Shown in pieces: positions 16,469 to 23,991 of a DNA stretch of 31,652 bases (the stretch's first letter is position 1; every line of letters begins with the position of its first letter). Where the stretch lies: positions 1 through 31,652 of the forward strand of contig CAYNID010000016.1 in the NCBI GenBank assembly GCA_964397425.1, read 5' to 3'. This DNA is from Hallerella sp964397425 (GTDB taxonomy: Bacteria; Fibrobacterota; Fibrobacteria; Fibrobacterales; Fibrobacteraceae). The translations under genes and the position numbers were made by a program. The notes under the pieces are model-generated. The model searched no databases and was not told the origin of the DNA. It saw only the letters and a list, made by a program, of their open reading frames with translations.

Positions 16469-17800
16469 ATGGCAGACAACGTCAAAGACCGCAGCATTTT
16501 GGGACTTTCATGGCCTCTCATCATCACTTTTGGAATAGGCGTATTCCAGCCGATGATGGACAGCTGGTTCCTTTCGAGGACTAGCGAAGAGGCGGCAGCA
16601 GGCGTGGGCGCGCTGATGCCCATACTCGGCACCATCTTCATGGCCATCCAGGCTTTTTCCCAAGCGGGCGCGAGCATCGCTTCCCAATTCATGGGCGCAG
16701 GCGCAAACAGCCGCACCCGGGCGACGATTTCCATGGTTTTGATAGGAAGCCTCCTGTTGGGAATTTCCATGACTCTTCTCGTGTGGCCCCTTTCCGAATG
16801 GATTGTTCACGCCATGGGACTTTCCGGCGACACAGCCCGCTACGGCATCCAATTTTTGCAAATCGTCTGCATCGGCTTCGTCTTCAGGGCTCTGCAGACA
16901 ACCCTCACCGCGATGATAGCCACTCACGGCCTAACCATTTGGAACCTGATTGGAAATTCTTTAACCATCCTGTTCAACATGGGATTGAACATCGTGCTCT
17001 TGAACGGAATGTTCGGATTTCCGAAAATGCACGTTGAAGGCGTCGCCATCGCCACCGCCCTTTCGTGGGCCTTTTCAAGCGGAATCCTCTGGTGCGTTTT
17101 GCGTTACAAGATTCGCCATAAAACGCGCATTCTCGACATCAAACGTTCCCGAATCGTTCTTGGCGACTGGATTCGCATCGGACTTCCCGCCGCAGCGGAA
17201 CCCGTCAGCTTCCAACTGTTCCAGGTATTCATCACCGCGATGGTCGTTCACTTGGGAACGCTCGCTGTCACCGCAAGAGTCTTCAGCGCGAACTTCGCCA
17301 TGTTCGCCGTCATTTTGGGAGTGGGCCTTGGAAACGGCAACCAAATTCTTGTCGCCCATCTGGTCGGCGCCCACGATTACGGCAAAGCGAACCGGCGGAC
17401 AATGCAATCCCTGATAGCGAGCAGCAGCGCCGGATTCATCATCGCCCTGGCTGTCGCTTTGCTCGGCCCGCACCTGTTGCGTCTTTACACAGACAACCCC
17501 GAAGTCATCCAGCTGGGATCCGCGTGCCTCTGGTGTGATGTTTTGCTGCAACCTTTCAAATCGGCAAACGTGATTTTGACAGGCTCCCTCCGCGCTGCCG
17601 GAGATTCCAAATTCCCGGCCATTTGCGGCAGCCTGATGATGTGGACCTTAGGAGCGGGAAGCGCCATGTTCCTGGCTTTTGTACTGGACCTCGGAATCAT
17701 CGGGCTGTGGCTGGGAATGGCCTGCGATGAAATTTACCGATCCCTGGCCAATTTCTGGCGTTGGAAAAGTGGACGCTGGAAAGCGGCGACTGTCGTCTGA
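16469..17800 (+). CDS. MATE-family multidrug/organic cation exporter
   Basis: The 443-residue inner-membrane antiporter has about twelve hydrophobic segments in two homologous halves. It starts ILGLSWPLIITFGIGVFQPMMDSWFLSR, the usual opening of the MATE fold, and repeats the pattern in the second half (RIGLPAAAEPVSFQLFQVFITAMVVHLG). Substrates such as drugs or metabolites cannot be predicted. Its start has only weak ribosome-binding bases. The 242-base gap to ffh holds no gene or clear promoter. Its stop lies 2 bases from the end of the converging DUF4416 gene. Confidence 0.9.
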   Translation: MADNVKDRSILGLSWPLIITFGIGVFQPMMDSWFLSRTSEEAAAGVGALMPILGTIFMAIQAFSQAGASIASQFMGAGANSRTRATISMVLIGSLLLGISMTLLVWPLSEWIVHAMGLSGDTARYGIQFLQIVCIGFVFRALQTTLTAMIATHGLTIWNLIGNSLTILFNMGLNIVLLNGMFGFPKMHVEGVAIATALSWAFSSGILWCVLRYKIRHKTRILDIKRSRIVLGDWIRIGLPAAAEPVSFQLFQVFITAMVVHLGTLAVTARVFSANFAMFAVILGVGLGNGNQILVAHLVGAHDYGKANRRTMQSLIASSSAGFIIALAVALLGPHLLRLYTDNPEVIQLGSACLWCDVLLQPFKSANVILTGSLRAAGDSKFPAICGSLMMWTLGAGSAMFLAFVLDLGIIGLWLGMACDEIYRSLANFWRWKSGRWKAATVV

Positions 17801-17802
17801 CT

Positions 17803-18339
17803 TCAGCGGGACAATTCCTTTTTCAAGCCTTTGCGGACGGCTTCCAAAAAGCGGATGTATTCCTCGCTCTGATAATCTCGATACGTCCACGGGAACGCGT
17901 GGTAATGCCCGTCTTGAAAGTAAAGGGTCGGTTCCACGTAAATGCCGTCGCGCAAATAAACGCGTTGCCGCTGGTCTTTTGTCGTCGCCAAAAAAAACTG
18001 TCCCAGGGTGACGTAACCGGGATCCAAATTCACCGGGCGCAAGTTTTCCATTCCGCATTCCCGCGCAAAATCCAATTCCATCTCGTTGGTGCGCAATTTA
18101 ATGTCAGCAATCGTTTCCCGTTCAATCAAACGCCGATACGTGACAAAGGCGCGGACAGGAGTTTCACCCAACTCCTCTTGGTAGTAGTTCGTAAAACGAA
18201 ACGGAAACGCGTCGAGGACTTCGCATTCCTCCCCAAAAATTTTCGCCAGCCGTGGACGGAGCGTTTCGACAAGTGCCGCTTCTTTCGCCAAAAATCCCAT
18301 AACGAGTCTCGCCGGGAGAGGTGTCTTTGCTATTCCCAT
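17803..18339 (-). CDS. DUF4416-family protein
   Basis: The 178-residue cytoplasmic protein contains the conserved pattern of DUF4416: LPARLVMGFLAKEAAL near the start, FTNYYQEELG, then LRPVNLDPGYVTLGQFFLATTKDQRQRVYLRDGIYVEPTLYF. No function is established for the family. The start is consistent with this N-terminal alignment but has no Shine-Dalgarno sequence. It diverges from thyA with only 25 bases between the two start codons, so promoters must overlap or the mRNAs be nearly leaderless. Confidence 0.8.
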   Translation of the reverse strand: MGIAKTPLPARLVMGFLAKEAALVETLRPRLAKIFGEECEVLDAFPFRFTNYYQEELGETPVRAFVTYRRLIERETIADIKLRTNEMELDFARECGMENLRPVNLDPGYVTLGQFFLATTKDQRQRVYLRDGIYVEPTLYFQDGHYHAFPWTYRDYQSEEYIRFLEAVRKGLKKELSR

Positions 18340-18364
18340 ACGCCAAAAATACTAATTTGAATCC

Positions 18365-19177
18365 ATGCAACAGTATTTGAATCTTCTCCGCGACATCATG
18401 GACAACGGCGTAGACCGTTCAGACCGCACAGGGACAGGAACCCGCTCCATTTTCGGCAGACAGGTGCGTTACGATCTTTCTCAAGGATTTCCCTGCCTGA
18501 CAACCAAAAAACTTCATTTGCGCAGCATCATCCACGAATTGCTCTGGTTTTTAAAAGGCGACACAAACATCCAATATCTGCACGACAATAAAGTGACCAT
18601 CTGGGACGAATGGGCGGATTCCAACGGCGACCTCGGACCCGTTTACGGGCACCAATGGCGCAGCTGGCCGACTCCAGACGGCGGACACATCGACCAGATT
18701 CAAAATTTGCTTTCCGGATTAAAGAACAATCCGGACTCCCGAAGACATCTGGTTTGCGCTTGGAACGTTGCCGACGTGGACAAAATGGCGCTTCCTCCCT
18801 GCCACTGCCTGTTCCAGTTTTACGTGGGAGGCGTAGGGAAAAGCGGCAAGCGCAAACTCAGCTGCCAACTGTATCAGCGCAGCGCCGACATGTTCTTAGG
18901 AGTTCCCTTCAACATTGCCTCTTATGCGCTTCTCACTTTGATGATTGCCCAAGTCCTCGATTTTGAACCCGCGGAATTCATCCATACCTTTGGAGATTTG
19001 CATTTGTATTTCAATCATTTTGAACAAGCGAAAGAACAACTATCCCGTTCGCCGCGCCCGCTGCCAACGATGCGCCTCCGCCCGGATGTTCAAAATCTTT
19101 TTGATTTCAAATTTGAAGATTTCGAATTGGTGGATTACAATCCCTGGCCAACGATCAAAGCGCCGATTGCGGTGTGA
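18365..19177 (+). CDS. thyA: thymidylate synthase
   Basis: The 270-residue enzyme methylates dUMP to dTMP with methylene-tetrahydrofolate. It has RTGTGTRSIFG (folate/phosphate loop, 21-31), catalytic Cys146 in MALPPCHCLFQFYV, QLYQRSADMFLGVPFNIASYALL with the conserved Arg, Ser, Asp and Asn residues, and HTFGDLHLY. Length is typical of the short bacterial form. The ATG has no Shine-Dalgarno sequence and lies 25 bases from the divergent DUF4416 start. No dihydrofolate reductase gene adjoins it. The composite repeat at 19186 begins 8 bases after its stop. Confidence 0.96.
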   Translation: MQQYLNLLRDIMDNGVDRSDRTGTGTRSIFGRQVRYDLSQGFPCLTTKKLHLRSIIHELLWFLKGDTNIQYLHDNKVTIWDEWADSNGDLGPVYGHQWRSWPTPDGGHIDQIQNLLSGLKNNPDSRRHLVCAWNVADVDKMALPPCHCLFQFYVGGVGKSGKRKLSCQLYQRSADMFLGVPFNIASYALLTLMIAQVLDFEPAEFIHTFGDLHLYFNHFEQAKEQLSRSPRPLPTMRLRPDVQNLFDFKFEDFELVDYNPWPTIKAPIAV

Positions 19178-19185
19178 TGCGCTAC

Positions 19186-19352
19186 TAGTAATTAGAAATG
19201 AGAAATTAGGAATGAGGAATGCGGAATTGTGAGCTTTGGGGTGAGTACTTTTCTTGGGTTGGGAACCTGTGAAATGAGGAATGTGGAGTGTGAAGTTCGA
19301 GCTGACAGCTGAAAACTCTTTTTGATGGGTTTCACACCAAAGCCTTTTCTGC
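19186..19352 (-). repeat. dispersed composite repeat, single copy (heptamers plus conserved box)
   Basis: Six in-phase heptamers (TAGTAAT, then TAGAAAT, GAGAAAT, TAGGAAT, GAGGAAT, GCGGAAT) occupy 19186-19227. A variable middle follows. A conserved box lies at 19322-19352; its 31 bases match 30527-30557 exactly in inverted orientation. Parts of the middle also match the second tandem copy near 30645-30690 (CAGCTCGAAC and CTTCACACTCC segments). The whole 323-base gap between thyA and the GH51 gene contains only this repeat and a terminator. Confidence 0.8.
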
Positions 19353-19450
19353 TATTGCATTGAATTTCGCACGGTTTGGACAGCGCAGAAATTGCCGTTT
19401 TCGCAGAATGGAACGTTCCTTTGCCTAATGGAAATTCCCGGCAAAAAGAC

Positions 19451-19480
19451 AAAAGTCCCGGCAAATCGCCGGGACTTTTT
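19451..19480 (-). terminator. strong intrinsic terminator of the GH51 gene, probably bidirectional
   Basis: A 12-bp stem (core AGTCCCGGC at 19454-19462 pairing with GCCGGGACT at 19468-19476, extended by A-T pairs) has a 5-base loop. T runs lie on both sides. It is 21 bases past the GH51 stop and may also stop transcription arriving from thyA. Confidence 0.85.
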
Positions 19481-19500
19481 CAACTGTTGAACGTTCCGAA

Positions 19501-22500
19501 TTATTCGAGCGAAATCAGCATCAGCGAACGTTTGCCCACCGTAATCGGCTTCGACAAATCAACTGTCTTGGCCTTCTTCGACGGATCATTCGCCCAGCCT
19601 TCTTTCAACTTTTCAGCGTCCTTGTCCAAAGTCTGGACCTTGGCCTTGCCCGAGAATCCCGGAATTTTCAAAGTCATCTTGAAATCGCTGTAGGGGCTCT
19701 TGTTCACCACCAGCAAAGACTTCTTGCCGCCATTTACCGTGTAATACGCGGTCAGCAAAGCTTCTTCATCGCCGGTAATGGTCGTTTTAAAGAGCTTGCC
19801 ACGGAGAGCGTCAGAAGCCATCTGGAACGCCCAGTAGCTCGGACGCGGGCAGTTCATGCATTCTTCACCCGAACGGGTCAAGTAACCGTAGTCACCGCCT
19901 TCTGGAGTGATATCGTTGTGAATATCCCAGTATTGAGCGTTGTCCACATTTTCCGTGGCCAACATACCCAGATAATCGGCAACGAAAAGGCCGTTTTCAA
20001 CCGCCAAAGTCTGCGGCCCCGGGTTGAAGTCAACCGAGTTCCATTCGGTGAGCCAAAGTTCAATCTTGTTTTTCTTGTTGTACTTGGAAGTCCATTTGTC
20101 AACCGTCTTGTGGAGACGTTCGTAAATCGTCGGCAACGTTTGCGGAGAAGAGAGCAACGCAAAGTCGTTTTCTTCACCAAAATGCTGCGGATAATGGTGG
20201 ACGATAAGACCGTCGGCAATGTCGCCCGTTTCTTCCAGCACCTTATCGTTCCAATCGCCTTCCAGAACGCCCACGACAGCGACTTTAATCGTCGGATCGA
20301 CTTTCTTCATCGCTTCGATGAATGTACGGGCGCGCTTGCCGTAAATGGTTCCGCCATCCTTGCCATATTTTTCATAATACGGATGCCAGTTACCGTAGAT
20401 TTCGTTACCGATTTCCCAGTACTTGATGCCAGCTTTCTTGTCGACGTTCGTGTGCTTGACCCAAGCGGCAGCTTCTTCTGCTGTGCCCGAGCCAAAGTTC
20501 ACGGTGAACATCGCATTTGCACCTGTATTTTTCAACCAGGCGAGGAATTCATCCGTGTCGACCATCCAGTCCTTATTGTCGAGGATTTCTTTCCAGTGGT
20601 CATCATCCGCACGGAGTCCACCCGGATAACGGATGATACCGTGATTGATGCGCTTCACAAATTGCGAAGTATTCACTTTGAACTTGCTGTTGTCAAGGAG
20701 GTCGCCATCCCAAAGGGCCGCGTTGATGCCAAACAGGCCGTCCGAAATTTTCTGGTTCAAGACATCGCTTTCACCCTTCACGACAACGGGGATCACCGCC
20801 GGACGCGCTTTTTCCTTCACCTTGCGGAGGTTTGTCAATTTGATGTTGTCCACTTCAAAGTGACCTTCTGTACCTTCTCCACCCGGTTTGAAGTCGAGTG
20901 CGACGACACCCTTCAAATCAAACACGCCATTCTGCTTGGCATCTTCCGGCTGATAATAGGGGAACTTGCCAAAATCCTTGAACGGAACGATGACCGTGGT
21001 GCGTCCCTTGGGAACGCCCGTGTTGGCGACAAAGATTTCGTTTCCGGCATCGGAAATTTGCACCGTGATGGACTGCCACGCCTTTTCGGAGTACACGTCA
21101 AACATGATGCCCCAATGCTTCGTCCAATCGCGATCCGCAGCCGGGCGGTTGTTCTTTCTGAAGTCAAGAACCACATCAACCCAGTCGGCCATGAGGAAGT
21201 GCTTGATGTTCAAGCTGTGCCCATCGAGATGAGACGTTTTGAACGGAACTTCGACATCCACCTTGGATTTCGGTCCCTTGGACGGTTCCCACTTGTCGCC
21301 GTTGAACTTTCCTTCGAAATCGGAAATCACCAGATCCGGAGCCTTCGAATTGAAGTTGTTCCACTTGAGATCCGGGTCCACCCAGTCAATGGTTTCCGTA
21401 AATGTAATCTGGTCCACGAAAACGGTCACAGGAGCCGGTTTTCCCGGTTCACCCTGGTTTTCGCCCTTGCCCACAGAGAAGCGGATTTCCTGAATTTTGT
21501 TCCACTGGACATCTTTAGCGACTTCGGCCTGCTTGTTCGCATCCCAAGCCTTGCCCTTGTCAAAGAATTTCTTCAGCGGAATCTTGACCAGCTTCCATTC
21601 CGAATTCGAAATTTTGCCGCCTTCAACCCAGTCGCCGAGAGAAAGTTTCGTCTGGCTCTTGATGTCGTTGCCCTGGTTGTCCAAAATGCCCACATAGAGC
21701 TTTTCGCCGCCGAGCTTGCCCTTGATCCAAAAATAGAGGCCGCCCTGGTTGCGAATCTTGGACAAATCAAAGAATTTGCCTTCACCGAGAGAATAGGTGA
21801 CACCGGACCAGTCGTTGTTGTCGATGTACATGGCGAGCACGCCCGGATTGCCCGGCGTTTTGGACTCCGCTTCACGTTGAGCGGTAAGGCCACCATAAAC
21901 GTAGCTGAATCCCGGAATCCGATCTTCGTAGAACGTCTTGTAAACCTTGGCGTTCTTGCCCAAATTCTTCGGGTCCTTCGGGCCAGCGATAACGTCATTG
22001 TTTTCATCCCAATAGACAACCTTCGGCTTGGGTTTGGCCTTCTTGTTGCCCTTCACAATTTCGATGTTGTCGATGTAAACTTCGAAACTGGGATTGATGC
22101 CCTTGTCAATGGAAAAGCGGATTTCTGCAATCTTATCCCAATCGATACGGGCCGGGAATTCGGACTTCCGGGTGTTGTCCCAATAAAGTCCGCGGTCGGG
22201 GAAATCGACAAGCGGAATGGAAACTTTCTTCCAATCCTTGGTGATAGCTCCACCTTGGATGTATTTATTCAACGGAAGGGTCACCTGCGTTTTCTTGCCG
22301 TCAGAGACCTCTTCGTCAAGAAGTCCAACCTTGAGCTGTTCTCCGCCATTCTTACCCTTGATCATGAATTCAAGCTTGGAATCGAGCAGATACTTGTCCA
22401 GGTCGAAAACTTCATTGTAAAGACAAATGGACGCGCCAGAATAATCCTTGGGATCCAGTTTGATTTCAAGAGCGGACTTGGACTTGTAACCGCCCTCTTT

Positions 22501-22674
22501 GGTGATGGTGACAGTTCCACCCTTACCGCCATACGTATAGTCGAAACCGCCTTGGCGATACTGGTCGTCGAACATCTTGTAAACAACGATACGAGGCGGT
22601 CTTTGCGCCATCGCCGTTGTCGAGAAGAATCCGAGCGCAAGCACGGACGCAACTTTCAAAATGGAATGGTTCAT
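19501..22674 (-). CDS. secreted GH51 glycoside hydrolase with three N-terminal carbohydrate-binding-like modules (Cel51A-like)
   Basis: The 1057-residue exported protein has a signal peptide ending near AMA|Q24. Two similar beta-sandwich modules follow (about 31-206 and 243-428), each with an IKGK-GGE-L-VG-LD motif and an IxEIRFS-KG-x-VxxDxIxF end, then a third galactose-binding-like module (447-616). The catalytic domain (about 635-960) carries KYWEIGNEIYG with acid/base Glu758 and IELWLTEWN with nucleophile Glu877, as in clan GH-A family 51. A C-terminal beta domain follows. Length and layout resemble Fibrobacter Cel51A, a cell-surface endoglucanase, but arabinofuranosidase activity cannot be excluded. 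It has few cysteines, including a CMNC pair (939, 942). AAAGGA precedes the ATG. A DsbA-like gene lies 25 bases upstream. Confidence 0.85.
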   Translation of the reverse strand: MNHSILKVASVLALGFFSTTAMAQRPPRIVVYKMFDDQYRQGGFDYTYGGKGGTVTITKEGGYKSKSALEIKLDPKDYSGASICLYNEVFDLDKYLLDSKLEFMIKGKNGGEQLKVGLLDEEVSDGKKTQVTLPLNKYIQGGAITKDWKKVSIPLVDFPDRGLYWDNTRKSEFPARIDWDKIAEIRFSIDKGINPSFEVYIDNIEIVKGNKKAKPKPKVVYWDENNDVIAGPKDPKNLGKNAKVYKTFYEDRIPGFSYVYGGLTAQREAESKTPGNPGVLAMYIDNNDWSGVTYSLGEGKFFDLSKIRNQGGLYFWIKGKLGGEKLYVGILDNQGNDIKSQTKLSLGDWVEGGKISNSEWKLVKIPLKKFFDKGKAWDANKQAEVAKDVQWNKIQEIRFSVGKGENQGEPGKPAPVTVFVDQITFTETIDWVDPDLKWNNFNSKAPDLVISDFEGKFNGDKWEPSKGPKSKVDVEVPFKTSHLDGHSLNIKHFLMADWVDVVLDFRKNNRPAADRDWTKHWGIMFDVYSEKAWQSITVQISDAGNEIFVANTGVPKGRTTVIVPFKDFGKFPYYQPEDAKQNGVFDLKGVVALDFKPGGEGTEGHFEVDNIKLTNLRKVKEKARPAVIPVVVKGESDVLNQKISDGLFGINAALWDGDLLDNSKFKVNTSQFVKRINHGIIRYPGGLRADDDHWKEILDNKDWMVDTDEFLAWLKNTGANAMFTVNFGSGTAEEAAAWVKHTNVDKKAGIKYWEIGNEIYGNWHPYYEKYGKDGGTIYGKRARTFIEAMKKVDPTIKVAVVGVLEGDWNDKVLEETGDIADGLIVHHYPQHFGEENDFALLSSPQTLPTIYERLHKTVDKWTSKYNKKNKIELWLTEWNSVDFNPGPQTLAVENGLFVADYLGMLATENVDNAQYWDIHNDITPEGGDYGYLTRSGEECMNCPRPSYWAFQMASDALRGKLFKTTITGDEEALLTAYYTVNGGKKSLLVVNKSPYSDFKMTLKIPGFSGKAKVQTLDKDAEKLKEGWANDPSKKAKTVDLSKPITVGKRSLMLISLE

Positions 22675-22699
22675 ATTTTTCCTTTGGTTGTTGTTGGAA

Positions 22700-23458
22700 T
22701 TACTTTTTAGCCTTGGCTTCGCGGGCTTCTTTCAACAGCTTTTCGACAAGCGCTTCGCTGAAACGGTCTTGACGTTTGCCGTTGATGTAGAAGTTCGGAG
22801 TTCCCTGCACGCCGACCTTGACCCCAAGCTGGAAGTCTTCGTTGATGCGGGACTGTTTTGTCGAATCGAGCACCATGGCCTTTTCAAATTTCGCCATGTC
22901 AAGTCCGATATCCTTGGCGACTTTTTTGAATGTTTCCGGGGTGAGTTCCCGACTGTGATCCGCAAGCGCATAGCGGAATTCCCAGAACTTTCCCTGTTCC
23001 TGGGCCGCAATGGAAGCCGCAGCGGCGGCAGGAGCGTCTTTATGGAAAGAAAGCGGGAAATGTTTAAACACAAACTTGATTTCACCTTTATACTTGTCCA
23101 TCAGCCCATGAATGACCGGTGCAATGCGAGCGCAATAGGGGCACTGGAATTCAGAAAATTCGACGATGGTGAGAAGAGGATCCTTCGTGTTGCCGAAAAC
23201 AGGGCTCGACGCATCCGGGATTTCCCAAACTTTATTGTCCGCTTCCATTTCGGCGCGGAGCTGTTCAATGGACAAGCCGCGCTTGTCAAGACCATACTTG
23301 AGCACTTCGAACTCTTCGTGCATCGTCTTGACTTCTTGCGAAAGGCTATCCAGTTTCGCTCCGGTGGAACCATCCGTTTTACCGCTGGCCGAAGCCTCAT
23401 TGCAAGCAGAAAGGGAAATGAGCAAAGCGGCGCTAAGCGCCAGGGAAAATGATTTCAT
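22700..23458 (-). CDS. DsbA-type thioredoxin-fold lipoprotein
   Basis: The 252-residue protein has a lipoprotein signal (lipobox LSAC, Cys19), a Ser/Gly-rich linker and a coiled segment (37-75). A DsbA-like domain follows, with TIVEFSEFQCPYCARIAP: active site Cys106-Pro-Tyr-Cys109. Further on are the helical insertion and the cis-Pro loop GVQGTPNFYINGKR. Tethered to a membrane facing the periplasm, it would oxidise or isomerise disulfides. Its CPYC motif is the type found in DsbA-like oxidoreductases of the Com1/BdbD class. AAAGGATCG precedes the ATG. The stop is 25 bases before the GH51 start, so the two genes are probably one operon and the enzyme may be a client, which is inference. Confidence 0.9.
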   Translation of the reverse strand: MKSFSLALSAALLISLSACNEASASGKTDGSTGAKLDSLSQEVKTMHEEFEVLKYGLDKRGLSIEQLRAEMEADNKVWEIPDASSPVFGNTKDPLLTIVEFSEFQCPYCARIAPVIHGLMDKYKGEIKFVFKHFPLSFHKDAPAAAAASIAAQEQGKFWEFRYALADHSRELTPETFKKVAKDIGLDMAKFEKAMVLDSTKQSRINEDFQLGVKVGVQGTPNFYINGKRQDRFSEALVEKLLKEAREAKAKK

Positions 23459-23991
23459 GAATCGATCCTTTGTGAAATTTCGTTTTGAAAATATATAAAA
23501 TCAAATTTTTGGTACCGGAGAGCGCAGAGTTTCCGGTTACCCAAGAAACCGAAAAACGTTAAATTCTGTTTACAAATAGAAGGGTAGGGCGAAAGCGATT
23601 CTATCAAATGGCGAATTTATTTCACACGAGTTTCAGAACGGGTGCAAGGGGAACGACATCAAATCTTGTACACGCAGCCGGAATGTCCGACTTAGAACGG
23701 CAATATCAGAACCATTCAACGAATCACATCGAAAGGCCGTTTTGAAAGCGGGGAACAGCTTTCTTTTATGGAAGTTGGCGCTTGCGAAATATCCGCCGAG
23801 ACGACAATGAAGGATGATGGAAAGACCGTTGACGAGCAGACGGAAAGATTGGGAAATGGCGGATTTACGGTTGCGGCAGGCCCGAGGGTTACGACAAAAG
23901 CCGCATTATCGGAATGGATGGGGACCGGATTGAAATAACGGACTAGCCGCCAGGTGTCGGGGCATGGATAGCTTCGCACAGGCGGAAACAA
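23459..23991. other. 533-base region without an assignable gene
   Basis: AT-rich bases next to the dsbA-like gene (TATATTTT-type hexamers on the minus strand near 23490) are a probable promoter area. An imperfect hairpin GGTACCGGA/TCCGGTTACC (23511-23519 and 23532-23541, one bulge) lies just upstream. From 23696 a plus-strand open frame of about 77 codons ends at the TAA before 23940. It contains EVGACEISAETTMKDDGKT and GNGGFTVAAGPRVTTK and has protein-like composition, but it has no convincing start or family. A minus-strand frame over the same bases is Pro-rich and probably a shadow. A gene remnant is possible; nothing firmer can be said. Confidence 0.35.

Noticed and set aside
19918..22710. 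A 930-codon open frame on the plus strand
   Set aside because: It is the antisense shadow of the GH51 gene, whose signal peptide, modules and catalytic motifs are unmistakable. The long antisense frame follows from biased third positions in that gene.
22661..23452. A 263-codon plus-strand frame over the DsbA-like gene
   Set aside because: Antisense shadow; the minus strand has the lipobox, CPYC site and ribosome-binding site.
23511..23541. Imperfect hairpin upstream of the DsbA-like gene as a riboswitch
   Set aside because: A single bulged stem of about 9 pairs with no conserved riboswitch core; its position relative to the transcript is unknown.
23716..23991. A 91-codon minus-strand frame downstream of the propeller lipoprotein
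   Set aside because: Pro- and Ser-rich without domain, start signal or ribosome-binding site; the plus strand is at least as protein-like.
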